Numbered from the stretch's first letter, positions 43,872 to 51,895 are shown. The stretch is DNA of 64,000 nt from Nitrospira sp. (GCA_029194665.1 JARFXO010000001.1:968484-1032483), one strand, 5' to 3'. The notes: generated from the sequence alone by a model not told the origin. A program made the numbers and translations.

Positions 43872-44443
43872 AGTGTCTCCTTTGTGTGTAAAGTAGGGAG
43901 ATCGGATGCACAGTTAGAGTATCCGACCTCACGCATTATGAGTAATGCGATCATTGTGCCGCCGTTCACCACCTCCTGGTCGGGGCGAAAGCTCGCGTCA
44001 AGTGGTTGATTCTGTGACCAGACCCTATGTTGATCGGATACTTTTGTGGCCAAAGTCTACATCGAGGTCCTTCGGTTCGGGGCGAGATGCTACAGATGGC
44101 TGTTCGTAGGAGGATGAGAGCAAGATCACCAGACACTGCGTCGAGTTGGAGATCAGACCAACAGAGGATCCAAGAGTGGTGATCACATTTTGAGTCGGTT
44201 GGTCGATAGCGAGAAACAACAAGGGGCCGATGAGACACACAGGAGTCTGACCCATTACCTACCTCTCGCGCAGACTGCGGACCACGAACGGCATTGAACC
44301 TTGTTTCGTGAAGGTGCAGAATAGAGACCATCTCAGGTTCAGAAAGCGCTACCGTTTTTGTTCGAGCCGTTCAAGATCAACGTCACTGAGCCCATCCAGC
44401 GGACAATGCGTGAGCAGCCCTCGCATTATACCCAGAGCGCAAC
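43872..44443. other. 572-base intergenic region without a recognisable gene
   Basis: This is the longest empty stretch, between the divergent PepSY and kynA genes. ORFs of up to 121 codons exist on the minus strand, but their products have no recognisable composition, no ribosome site and read as shadows. No clear repeat or RNA is visible. It must hold both promoters. Confidence 0.5.
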
Positions 44444-45301
44444 ATGAGCGTTGAGCCGCCATCTTTGCAAGCCGACCGGCAGCTGACGTACGGCGATTAC
44501 CTTCGGATTCGCGAACTGTTGCGTCTGCAATCTCCCCTCTCCTCGCCGATGGCCCATGACGAACTGCTTTTTATCATCATTCATCAGACCTACGAGCTCT
44601 GGTTCAAATTGTTATTGCACGAACTGGATGCGGTTGTGGTGAATCTACGCGCCACGACAAGGCTGCCTGGTTCGCGAGACGAGGTATATGAGGCGGCTCG
44701 CTTGTTACGGCGATGCACCGAAATCGCCAGACTCCTGGTCGAACAATTCACCGTCCTGGAAACAATGTTGCCGACGCACTTTCTGGCCTTTCGTGATCGG
44801 CTACGGCCCGCGAGCGGGTTTCAGTCCGAACAGTTTCGCGAACTGGAGTTTCTCTGCGGTCTCAAGGATGAGCGGATGTTGGACCTGCACGAGCCGGCCC
44901 CGGAACTGTTCGCCGCGCTTCAGCGGCGGCTGCGAGAGCCGTCCCTCCGCGATGTACTGTTCGAAGCGCTGGCGGCGATGGACATGGCACCTCCGATGTC
45001 CCAGGACGCTGCGGAGAGCGAGCGTTTCCGGTTGCGGGCCCAGATGATCGTCGCGGTGTATCGGAAAGAGGGGGAGCATCGCGATTGGATTGATGTCTGT
45101 GAACGATTGACGGAGTTCGATGAGCTGCTCGTCGCCTGGCGCCTGCGGCACATTCAAATGGTGGAACGGACCATCGGGATGAGCCGGGGGACCGGCGGCA
45201 GCAGCGGCGCATCCTATCTCAGAGCGACCTTGGATAAGAAGTTTTTCCCCGAGCTGTGGGAAGCCCGATCCCTCATGTGTGAAAACCAGCATGGATCGTG
45301 A
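44444..45301 (+). CDS. kynA: Tryptophan 2,3-dioxygenase
   Basis: KynA opens the indole ring of tryptophan with O2 at a heme to give N-formylkynurenine. The 285-residue product has the family motifs LTYGDYLRIRELL, HDELLFIIIHQTYELWFKLLLHELD and FRDRLRPASGFQSEQFRELEF. Near the C-terminus are HIQMVERTIGMSRGTGGSSGASYLRATL and the FFPELWEAR motif. The next gene overlaps by 4 bases and encodes kynureninase. No kynB formamidase lies nearby. Confidence 0.94.
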   Translation: MSVEPPSLQADRQLTYGDYLRIRELLRLQSPLSSPMAHDELLFIIIHQTYELWFKLLLHELDAVVVNLRATTRLPGSRDEVYEAARLLRRCTEIARLLVEQFTVLETMLPTHFLAFRDRLRPASGFQSEQFRELEFLCGLKDERMLDLHEPAPELFAALQRRLREPSLRDVLFEALAAMDMAPPMSQDAAESERFRLRAQMIVAVYRKEGEHRDWIDVCERLTEFDELLVAWRLRHIQMVERTIGMSRGTGGSSGASYLRATLDKKFFPELWEARSLMCENQHGS

Positions 45302-46497
45302 CGACGATGGATGAGCTGCTGTCGTACCGGAAGGATTTCCCCATCCTTGACCGGACCCTCTACATGATCAGTCACTCGTTGGGTGCGATGCCGGCTCGCG
45401 TCTACGACCGTCTGCGCGAGTTTGCCGATCTTTGGGCCACGCGCGGCATCCGGGCATGGGCCGAGGGCTGGTGGGAAATGCCGGTGAGCACCGGCGACAA
45501 GGTCGCCCGCATCATCGGTGCCGATCCAGGGACCGTGGTGATGCACCAGAACGTGTCCGTCTGTCAGTCGCTCATTGCATCCTGTTTTGATCTGACCCAG
45601 CAGCGTAACAAAGTGGTCTACGAAGCCTTGAATTTCCCTTCCGTGATGTATGTCTATGAGGCGCATGTGCGCGCCGCCGGAGGACGCCTTGTTGTGGTTC
45701 CCAGCGATGACGGACTGACCATCGATACGGAGCGTCTGCTGGACGCCATTGATGAGGAGACGCTTCTGGTGCCCATCTCGCACGTGCTGTTCAAGAGCGC
45801 GTACATTCAGGATGTCCAGACCGTCGTTCACAAGGCCCATTCGGTGGGCGCGAAGGTTGTGTTGGACGTGTACCAGTCGGCAGGCACCGTGCCTCTTGAC
45901 GTCAAGGCTCTCGACGTTGATTTTGTGGTAGGCGGGTCCGTGAAATGGCTCTGCGGCGGTCCAGGGGCCGGATTCCTCTATGTGCATCCGGCGCTGCACC
46001 ACACACTGGAGCCGAAGGTGACTGGGTGGATGGCGCACCGAGAACCCTTTGCCTTCGAGCCAGGCCCCGTCACCTACGCTCCCGACATCCACCGCTTTCT
46101 CCATGGATCGCCCGGCATCCCGGCGTTGTATGCGGCGGAAAGCGGCTACGAGACCATTCTTGCGGCCGGCGTCGGGAAGATCCGGGCAAAATCGATCCGG
46201 CAGACTTCCCGGTTGGTCGAGCTGGCGGATCAGTATGGATGGCAGGTCAAGTCGCCGCGAGACAGGGACAAGCGAGGCGGCATGGTCGCGGTTGATGTCC
46301 CCCATGCAGCCGCCGTGGTGCGTGAGTTGGCTCGCCGCGAGATCCTTGTGGACTTTCGGCCCGGCGTCGGCATTCGAATCGCGCCACACTTCTATACTGC
46401 CGATGACGAGATCGATGCCACGATGCAGGCCATCCACTCCATCCTCGAGACCAAAGCCTATGAGCCGCATCTATCGGCAGGCGGCGCACAATTCTAG
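45298..46497 (+). CDS. kynU: Kynureninase
   Basis: KynU is a PLP enzyme of the aminotransferase class V fold that cleaves kynurenine to anthranilate and alanine. The 399-residue product has the PLP Lys at 216 (GGSVKWLCGGPGAGFLY), LDVYQSAGTVPL with the cofactor Asp, and GVGIRIAPHFYT near the end. It overlaps kynA by 4 bases, an operon of tryptophan catabolism. Its TAG stop lies inside a REP-like half repeat (46494-46509), so the last residues may be an acquired ending. Confidence 0.9.
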   Translation: MTTMDELLSYRKDFPILDRTLYMISHSLGAMPARVYDRLREFADLWATRGIRAWAEGWWEMPVSTGDKVARIIGADPGTVVMHQNVSVCQSLIASCFDLTQQRNKVVYEALNFPSVMYVYEAHVRAAGGRLVVVPSDDGLTIDTERLLDAIDEETLLVPISHVLFKSAYIQDVQTVVHKAHSVGAKVVLDVYQSAGTVPLDVKALDVDFVVGGSVKWLCGGPGAGFLYVHPALHHTLEPKVTGWMAHREPFAFEPGPVTYAPDIHRFLHGSPGIPALYAAESGYETILAAGVGKIRAKSIRQTSRLVELADQYGWQVKSPRDRDKRGGMVAVDVPHAAAVVRELARREILVDFRPGVGIRIAPHFYTADDEIDATMQAIHSILETKAYEPHLSAGGAQF

Positions 46498-46509
46498 CAG
46501 GATGCGGAA
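46494..46509. repeat. Half copy of the REP-like repeat end
   Basis: The 16 bases CTAGCAGGATGCGGAA match the terminal arm of the element at 42097 in 15 of 16 positions. No inverted partner is seen within 200 bases. The sequence supplies the TAG stop codon of kynU. Confidence 0.65.
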
Positions 46510-46743
46510 TCCTCTATTTTCAAGCATGGTCACATCTACAAAAGACTCCGGTAACTTTGCCATCTTCCGATTGTTGCGGTTGACCATCATGACTCCGTCA
46601 ATCGTCATGTCTCACACCATGAATGCACATGGCACCAAAACGGCCAATTGACGAAACTGGCGAAGTGAGTAGAATAGCGTACCTGGGTTCTCGACAGCCT
46701 GTTCGGTTCTAGGGCAAAGTGCACCGCACCTGTACGGAGTCGT

Positions 46744-47232
46744 GTGATGAGATCCGCTGTTGTGTGCCTGCTGGCTCTGGGCCTCGTTCTCTCTCCTATC
46801 GCGATCGAACAGCCTCAAGCATCCAATCTCAGTACGGTTCAGTTCCAATGGGAGTCGAAGAACGCTGCGTTGCTGAACGCTCAACGGAGCTTCCTCAACG
46901 AGCAGGGAGGCCAGGTGGGACCGGTGCAGGAGAAAGAACCGAACACGAAGAATCCGGCAGCGGTTTTGCTATATGTCACCGTCGGGGTCGCGGCGCTTTC
47001 TGCGCTGGCTGACGCGATCGTCAAGACGCTGAAAGATACCCAACATGGCGGGCTCATCGTGGACATGCAAGGCCCCATGATCAAGATCATCGAAAACCAG
47101 TCGCTTGATCGAGGGCAGGTCCTTGTTCGGAAGCCCAATGGAGACGTGGAGTCCTACGTACAGAAGTCCGGGTCCAGCTCGGATTTGTCGTCGATCATCG
47201 CGAGCCTTCTGGCGACAGCGAAGCAACCCTGA
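46744..47232 (+). CDS. Secreted/membrane hypothetical protein upstream of the caspase gene
   Basis: Translation starts at GTG 46744 or the adjacent ATG 46747. The 162-residue product has a signal peptide (VVCLLALGLVLSPIAI), then a helical stretch. A second hydrophobic segment (AAVLLYVTVGVAALSALADAI) probably spans the inner membrane and is followed by a beta-rich tail (GLIVDMQGPMIKIIENQ, GQVLVRKPNGDVESY). I do not recognise the family. It lies 3 bases upstream of the caspase-FGE gene, so the two are surely co-expressed and may act together. Confidence 0.68.
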   Translation: MMRSAVVCLLALGLVLSPIAIEQPQASNLSTVQFQWESKNAALLNAQRSFLNEQGGQVGPVQEKEPNTKNPAAVLLYVTVGVAALSALADAIVKTLKDTQHGGLIVDMQGPMIKIIENQSLDRGQVLVRKPNGDVESYVQKSGSSSDLSSIIASLLATAKQP

Positions 47233-47235
47233 ACG

Positions 47236-48873
47236 GTGTCTCGCATGCGTGGCCCCATCCCTGTTCTTGCCGGCCTCTCCATTCTGCTGGTGGCGCTAGG
47301 CCAACCACCGGCGCGTGCCGCTGCTGACACAGCATCAACCCAAGGCAAGGACTGGGCGGTCGTGATCGGCATTAATGATTACCAGAACGTGCGGAGGCTT
47401 AAGTATGCCAGCCAGGATGCCACGGCTGTCGGCGATCTGCTGGCGCAGCAGGGGTTCACGGTCATTCCTATGGTTTCCCCGAAAGACACCACCCGCAAAG
47501 CGATCGAACGCGTCCTGGGGACACAGCTGCCCAAGAAATTGAGCAGCAATGATCGCGTGCTGATCTTCTTTTCGGGACATGGCAAAGATGAGCAGTTCGG
47601 CGGGGGGCAACGGACGGGCTATCTGCTCCCGATCGAGGCGAACCCTCAGGACTTGGCTGCAACCGCCATCAGCATGGGTCGGGTCCGAGAGTTGGTTAAT
47701 GTCTGGCCTGCAAAGCATGTCCTGTTTATCGTGGACTCCTGTTACAGCGGAATCATCGGGGAAAACACGAAGAGCATTCGCACCATGACCCCTATCTACC
47801 GGGAACAGATTACCAGGGAAAAGGGTCGGCATCTCATTGTCGCCGGCGGGGCGGATCAAGAAGCCCTGGAGATTGCGGAATGGGGGCAAAGTTTGCTCAC
47901 TCACTTTCTTCTGGAAGGCTTGGGCAATGACAAGACAGCTGACCTGGACGCCGATGGGATTATTCCCACATCAGAGCTCTATCAATTTCTTGACCGCCGA
48001 GTGTATGAGGAAGCGCAGTTGAGGGGGTATCAACAGCGGCCTGAATACTGGTCGCTCAGCCCAGGACATAAGGGAGAGTTTGTGTTCCCTGGACGAGGGG
48101 AGCAAGAACAGCCCGTGCAGCCAGTCAATATTCCAACCCCCTCGTTTTCTGCTGTCCCCAGCCCGGCGATGGTCCGGATTGCGCCTGGGTCATTCATGAT
48201 GAAATCAGAACCATCGCAATCGTCAGGGAGGTTGTCGTTTCTCCTCCAACCAGGTCCTGTGCACAAAGTTCACATCACCAAACCATTTGCGATCGCGCGG
48301 TATGAAACGACCTTTGATGAGTACGACCGCTTTGCTCGGGCAGCGGGTCGCCCATTGCCAGAAGATAAGGAGTGGGGTCGTGGGTCGCGCCCGGTCATCA
48401 ACGTGAGTTGGGATGATGCAAACGCCTATGCTCAGTGGTTGTCCCAACAGACCGGCAACCGGTACCGGCTCCCAACAGAAGCGGAGTGGGAATATGCAGC
48501 GAGTAGCGGGGGCGAGGATGAGGTCTGGGCTGGAACCTCCGACGAGTCTCAATTGAAGCAGTATGCGGTGTATGATACGAACCGCACCGGGCCTGTCGGC
48601 AGCAAAAAACCTAATGGGCTTGGTCTCTATGACATGACGGGAAATGTTTCTGAGCTGCTGGAGGATTGCTGGCACGACAACTATAAGGCCGCTCCAAGCA
48701 ACGGATCGGCTTGGTTAGAAGCGAATGGTGACGACTGCGGCGAGCGCGTGATCCGCGGCGGCTCCTGGTTCAGCGGACCGGAGTACCTGCGTGTCTCGAA
48801 CCGGACCGGGCTCGACGCCGGCAGCTGGGGCGACGACATCGGCTTCCGTCTTGCCCAGGACCTTGAGCCCTAA
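47236..48873 (+). CDS. Secreted caspase-like peptidase fused to an FGE-sulfatase domain
   Basis: The start is GTG 47236 or ATG 47245. The 545-residue product has a signal peptide (VLAGLSILLVALG, cut near ARAAA). A C14 caspase/metacaspase domain at 38-290 has catalytic His115 (FFSGHGKD) and Cys169 (IVDSCYSG). A formylglycine-generating-enzyme-like domain fills 315-545 (GSFMMKSE, RYETTFDEYDRFA, RLPTEAEWEYAA, GNVSELLEDCW, IRGGSW, IGFRLA). The paired active-site Cys of true FGE is absent, so that domain is probably a binding module. Orthocaspases cut after Arg/Lys; the periplasmic target is unknown. Confidence 0.88.
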   Translation: MSRMRGPIPVLAGLSILLVALGQPPARAAADTASTQGKDWAVVIGINDYQNVRRLKYASQDATAVGDLLAQQGFTVIPMVSPKDTTRKAIERVLGTQLPKKLSSNDRVLIFFSGHGKDEQFGGGQRTGYLLPIEANPQDLAATAISMGRVRELVNVWPAKHVLFIVDSCYSGIIGENTKSIRTMTPIYREQITREKGRHLIVAGGADQEALEIAEWGQSLLTHFLLEGLGNDKTADLDADGIIPTSELYQFLDRRVYEEAQLRGYQQRPEYWSLSPGHKGEFVFPGRGEQEQPVQPVNIPTPSFSAVPSPAMVRIAPGSFMMKSEPSQSSGRLSFLLQPGPVHKVHITKPFAIARYETTFDEYDRFARAAGRPLPEDKEWGRGSRPVINVSWDDANAYAQWLSQQTGNRYRLPTEAEWEYAASSGGEDEVWAGTSDESQLKQYAVYDTNRTGPVGSKKPNGLGLYDMTGNVSELLEDCWHDNYKAAPSNGSAWLEANGDDCGERVIRGGSWFSGPEYLRVSNRTGLDAGSWGDDIGFRLAQDLEP

Positions 48874-49103
48874 CCCTTTGGACTTTGTCCTTTGACCCTT
48901 TGCTCCGATGTTTCTGTCAGAGTTTGACACTGAAACGATCTGAGCAGCGACCCTACGTTGGAGAGGATCACAAAGCCGGGGGTCGCACAGGTTTGACGCG
49001 CAACAACCAGCGACCGCTCGCGTCACAAGCTAAGGGTTAGATCCTGTGGTGTGCATCATCTCATCCGTTTGAACGGTCCGTATGCGAAGATTTCCGACAC
49101 CAC
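48874..49103. other. Intergenic region with a CCCTTTG-word quasi-repeat
   Basis: Directly after the caspase gene stop lies CCCTTTGGACTTTGTCCTTTG followed by ACCCTTTG. These are direct and partly inverted copies of one short word, possibly a weak terminator. The rest of the 230 bases shows no gene or RNA that I can recognise. Confidence 0.45.
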
Positions 49104-49418
49104 TCACGCCGCTATCTCAACGAGGACCTCGGTATGCCGCTCGGCAATTTTCAACAGGTGCTTCGCGGCACCGGACGGCTTGCGGCGGCCTTGCTCCCAT
49201 TGCTCCAAGGTGCACTTTGATACGTCCAGCGCTGCGGCAAACTCTGCCTGCGAGAGGCCGCGCTTGATCCGCACACGAACGACGTACGACTTGGCGTCAA
49301 CTCTCGTCCTCTTGCCCCCACCGGCTTTGATCTCCCGTACGCCGTCCAGAACTTCTTGCCACACATCGCGTTTGGCCTCGAAGTTGGCGAGAGCCATCCC
49401 AGTCAGCTTGTTGCCCAT
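49104..49418 (-). CDS. XRE-family HTH antitoxin-like protein (NadS/HigA type)
   Basis: The frame opens at 49454; ATG 49418 or 49397 are the likelier starts. The product of about 104 residues has a helical N-part (FEAKRDVWQEVLDGVREIKAGGG) and a C-terminal Cro/XRE helix-turn-helix (VRIKRGLSQAEFAAALDVSKCTLEQWEQGRRKPSGAAKHLL). This layout matches NadS/HigA-type antitoxins that repress their own operon. The RelE-type toxin that normally precedes it is not found; DUF2442 and a broken DUF4160 gene lie upstream instead. Confidence 0.75.
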   Translation of the reverse strand: MGNKLTGMALANFEAKRDVWQEVLDGVREIKAGGGKRTRVDAKSYVVRVRIKRGLSQAEFAAALDVSKCTLEQWEQGRRKPSGAAKHLLKIAERHTEVLVEIAA

Positions 49419-49484
49419 TTCGCAGTGCTTCTTCTCGATAAGCGATTCGAGCATGCACTACATCCAGCAGGCGAACGCCGAATT

Positions 49485-49775
49485 TCAGGGACGTGCCGCC
49501 TGGGGCTTGTCACGCTGCAGTGCTTCGTTCATTGCGGCATCCACCGGGACGATTTCGGCAAGCAAGGTTTCCGGTGCAATATCCTGCTGGTGAGGCCACG
49601 TCAAAGCACCGAAAACGATGCCCACCTGCCTGAAATAATCCGGGTTGCGCAATTCACGGAACACGCCGAGGTCAAGATACGGTTTGACATCGAAGATGCC
49701 TCGCCGACCATCGACGATTTCCACGTAAAGACGGTAATCTGGAAGCGGCGTGACATTTTTTACATCCCAATACAT
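49485..49775 (-). CDS. DUF2442 protein
   Basis: The start is ATG 49775 (MYWDVKNVTPLPDYRLYVE), supported by the site AAGGTGG and by tight spacing, 10 bases after the DUF4160 stop. The 96-residue product has the DUF2442 pattern: GRRGIFDVKPYLDLGVFRELRNPDYFRQV and ALTWPHQQDIAPETL. DUF2442 genes often follow DUF4160 genes as toxin-antitoxin-like pairs of unknown mechanism. Here the partner carries a stop mutation, so this gene may be an orphan. Confidence 0.82.
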   Translation of the reverse strand: MYWDVKNVTPLPDYRLYVEIVDGRRGIFDVKPYLDLGVFRELRNPDYFRQVGIVFGALTWPHQQDIAPETLLAEIVPVDAAMNEALQRDKPQAARP

Positions 49776-49785
49776 GGCTGCCACC

Positions 49786-50052
49786 TTAGAGGGGATCAAT
49801 TTTGTATGGATGTTCTCCGCTGACAGCGAGTTCCCAATCGGCCATCAATTCATCTCGGCGCAGTTCGATCTATGCTTGAACGAGGCGCAATTGCTTGCGT
49901 GGCATCTCACCGGCAAGGATTTCGGCATCTCCAATAGCGATCGATGCCTCGAACTCTCCATATCTGGCATGGATGTGAGGTAGATGGTGATGCTTGCTGT
50001 CGAGCAAGTACATCCGAATGATGATGCCGTAAAACATCGAGATGATCGGCAT
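49786..50052 (-). pseudogene. DUF4160 gene interrupted by one amber codon
   Basis: From ATG 50052 (MPIISMFYGIIIRMYLLD, then HLPHIHARYGEFEA) the frame matches DUF4160 up to RLVQA. It then meets TAG at 49870-49872 and continues in the same frame with IELRRDELMADWELAVSGE to TAA at 49786. Family members have Trp exactly where the amber stands (LVQAWIEL), so a single TGG-to-TAG change explains it. Everything else is intact. It is either a recent pseudogene or a sequencing error. Confidence 0.85.
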
Positions 50053-50265
50053 GGCATGCTCTTGCAACCTAATTCTTAACTAGGCGCCATTTGGTTCCGC
50101 ATCAGATCCCGGATGGGACAAAAGTCAGTATAAGTCCACCTCGGATTCCTCGCAATAGGACTGCGAAACATCACCAGCCTTGTCAGTTACCCAGCACAGT
50201 TTGGTAGAGGCTCGGTTGTCGTCTTGACTCTCGTCTGGCCGCTATGGTTAGGTCCCGCCACTACA

Positions 50266-50450
50266 ATGATGCTGCCTCGCACTGTCCTTACACTCAGCTT
50301 GCTCTCATTCTTGCTCTTCTCCCTCGGCTGTCAAAAAGAGAGCGAGTCCATCGTGTCGATCGCGCTCCCTCCGACGAACACGAAGATCCTCTACATCGCC
50401 ACAAATGATGCGGTTTACAAGTCCCGTGATTGCGGTGGAACTTGCAATAT
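50266..50450 (+). pseudogene. N-terminal fragment of a lipoprotein with a BNR/sialidase-like start
   Basis: An ATG at 50266 begins a lipoprotein signal (TVLTLSLLSFLLFSLGCQKE). It is followed by a typical first blade of a BNR/photosystem-assembly-like propeller: KILYIATNDAVYKSRDCGGTC, where intact members read KSRDGGxTW. After about residue 62 the frame turns into unrelated sequence. The rest of the propeller is missing, and the tail of another gene lies directly behind. I treat it as a truncated gene. Confidence 0.6.
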
Positions 50451-50529
50451 ATTTAAGGGGGTTCGAGCCTTATATATTCATTCATGCATAGCCATATCAC
50501 AAAAAGACTCCCGGCATGTTTACAGTCTC

Positions 50530-50686
50530 CGTCGATCCTGTGCGGCACGTCACTCAGCGGCTTGTGGATCAGGAATTGCGCACCTCGCGCCTCTATGGTC
50601 GGCCCGTGGAGGACGAAGGTTATGTTGAGCTGGCCGGCTACGTCGAACGCCTCAAGCTGGAGAGAATAAGGATGACAGGCGCTTGA
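50530..50686 (+). pseudogene. Broken copy of the AttH-like gene 3' end
   Basis: The frame ending in TGA at 50684 reads LVDQELRTSRL, then YGRPVEDEGYVELAGYVERLKLE. The intact gene at 42240 ends LADQEFRTSRL...GRPMKGQGYVELTGYAERLKM. About 16 codons in the middle are deleted without loss of frame. No 5' part is present. It is therefore a second 3'-end-only gene remnant in this window, next to a truncated lipoprotein gene. Confidence 0.85.
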
Positions 50687-50770
50687 TCCGGCTACGAGTG
50701 AGATTGCATGATTCGATCGTCGCTGACTGGAGCCACAAGCTGTCTGAGGAACGACGAAGCCAGGTCGCCA

Positions 50771-51226
50771 TCAATCGATGATTTCCACTTTCTTTCCCAT
50801 GGCCTTGGCGCGCTTCAGGCATTCTGCGTCGGTCACCGAACAACGGATCGTGTCGAGTTCGGTTTCCTCGACGATCTCGATCTTCTTACCTTGCGCCTTG
50901 GCCTGTTTAAGACAGGCCGTATCCGTGACGACGCACTTGGCTGTATCCGACAGGGCGGGCTGGTTGACGATCGACACCTGCTTGCCTTGATCCCTGGCCC
51001 GCTTCAGGCACGCCTGATCGGTTGCGACGCACTGCACAGTCTCTTCCGTTTTGTTGATCGCCTTGTCAATGGATTGGTCGATGCGCTGGTTCATGCGGTC
51101 TTGAGCCTTGCGTTCAGCGCTATCTACCGCGCGGTCAAACATCTTATCAAAGAGACCATCGGCCTGAGCTGTTCCGGCCGTGAAGGCTATGACAACTGAG
51201 AGACCGGCCACCCAATGGATCTTCAT
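50771..51226 (-). CDS. Secreted protein with three CxxTDxxCLKxAKxxGKxVxIV repeats
   Basis: The 151-residue product has a signal peptide (AGLSVVIAFTAGTAQA), a charged helical segment (AERKAQDRMNQRIDQSIDKAI), and then three near-copies of a 25-30-residue unit. The units are CVATDQACLKRARDQGKQVSI, CVVTDTACLKQAKAQGKKIEI and CSVTDAECLKRAKAMGKKVEI. Each has two Cys seven apart, ideal for a disulphide inside the unit. The family is uncharacterised but seen in other Gram-negatives. It is likely periplasmic. It is monocistronic, with AGGAGG-like bases upstream. Confidence 0.78.
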   Translation of the reverse strand: MKIHWVAGLSVVIAFTAGTAQADGLFDKMFDRAVDSAERKAQDRMNQRIDQSIDKAINKTEETVQCVATDQACLKRARDQGKQVSIVNQPALSDTAKCVVTDTACLKQAKAQGKKIEIVEETELDTIRCSVTDAECLKRAKAMGKKVEIID

Positions 51227-51415
51227 CGCAACGCCTCCTCAAGGACATGGAAAGCGGTCCTACTGCATGCGGGCATGACTCTAGCACAGCGTAACGGTTA
51301 GACAAAGGAACGCGCCAATTTGAGCGTGTCCGTAGTGATTCATTGTTGAGTCAAATGGAAGAGAGAGACCACTGCGTCAGAAGCGCGGCAACCGGAAACT
51401 TTTTGCTATCAAGAC

Positions 51416-51679
51416 TTAGGCTGCTTCGGCGTGAAGTTTGATACCCCGAGCCCGTGCAACCTTCAGAATGGTGACTAAGCTGGGATTCCCATCGGTGCTC
51501 AAAGCTTTGTAGAGACTTTCGCGGCTTAACCCAGCTTGTCGTGCCACGTTGGCCATTCCCTTCGCCCGAGCGATCCCCGCTGCATCGTCGGGAACTTCTT
51601 CAAGCCAAGCATCCAGATATGCGGCCATTTTCTCGGGCGTCCGCAATTGAGCCTCGAGGTCGTAGGGAATTGTTTTAGT
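51416..51679 (-). CDS. Addiction-module antidote (TIGR02684/HigA-like), start damaged
   Basis: The conserved part runs from TKTIPYDLEAQLRTPEKMAAYLDAWLEE through GMANVARQAGLSRESLYKALSTDGNPSLVTILKV. This is the TIGR02684 antidote with its HTH. The codon where homologues begin is ACT, not ATG, directly behind GGTGGAGG; the frame stays open to an ATG at 51796 inside a transposase remnant. So the gene either uses a rare start such as ATT, a fused upstream start, or is dead. The partner toxin gene, normally upstream, is missing. Confidence 0.65.
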   Translation of the reverse strand, partial: TKTIPYDLEAQLRTPEKMAAYLDAWLEEVPDDAAGIARAKGMANVARQAGLSRESLYKALSTDGNPSLVTILKVARARGIKLHAEAA

Positions 51680-51754
51680 CCTCCACCTGAGTGCCGGCGG
51701 ACGGTCATCAAGGCAGCGGTCGTCCGGCTGCCGAGATGAGAGCCCCGCTGTAAT

Positions 51755-51895
51755 CCCCGCTTTGTCGTCGCCAATTTCCGCACGGCGGACGCGCAAGTCT
51801 CGACGTTACGGGAGCGGCTGTTGAAACTCGCGGTCTGGGTGGAACGCTCGGTCCATCGGATTGTGCTGCATCTGTCCCAGTGCGCGCCCTGGTGA
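51755..51895 (+). mobile_element. Transposase remnant (IS1380-like C-terminus)
   Basis: A plus-strand frame without start codon reads RFVVANFRTADAQ, then TLRERLLKLAVWVERSVHRIVLHL and ends at TGA 51893. The words FVV-N and RLLKLxxxVxxSVRRIxLHL resemble the end of IS1380-family transposases with an internal deletion. No inverted terminal repeats were identified. The scrap lies where the toxin of the neighbouring antidote would be expected. Confidence 0.5.

Noticed and set aside
43966-44331. 121-codon minus-strand ORF in the kynA upstream region
   Set aside because: No ribosome site, no recognisable pattern and odd composition; the space is needed for promoters.
45214-46470. 418-codon minus-strand ORF over kynU
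   Set aside because: It is the antisense mirror of a clear kynureninase gene, with composition typical of a shadow.
48181-48873. Active formylglycine-generating enzyme domain
   Set aside because: The active-site Cys pair expected near the RGGSW region is missing, so catalytic FGE function is not supported.
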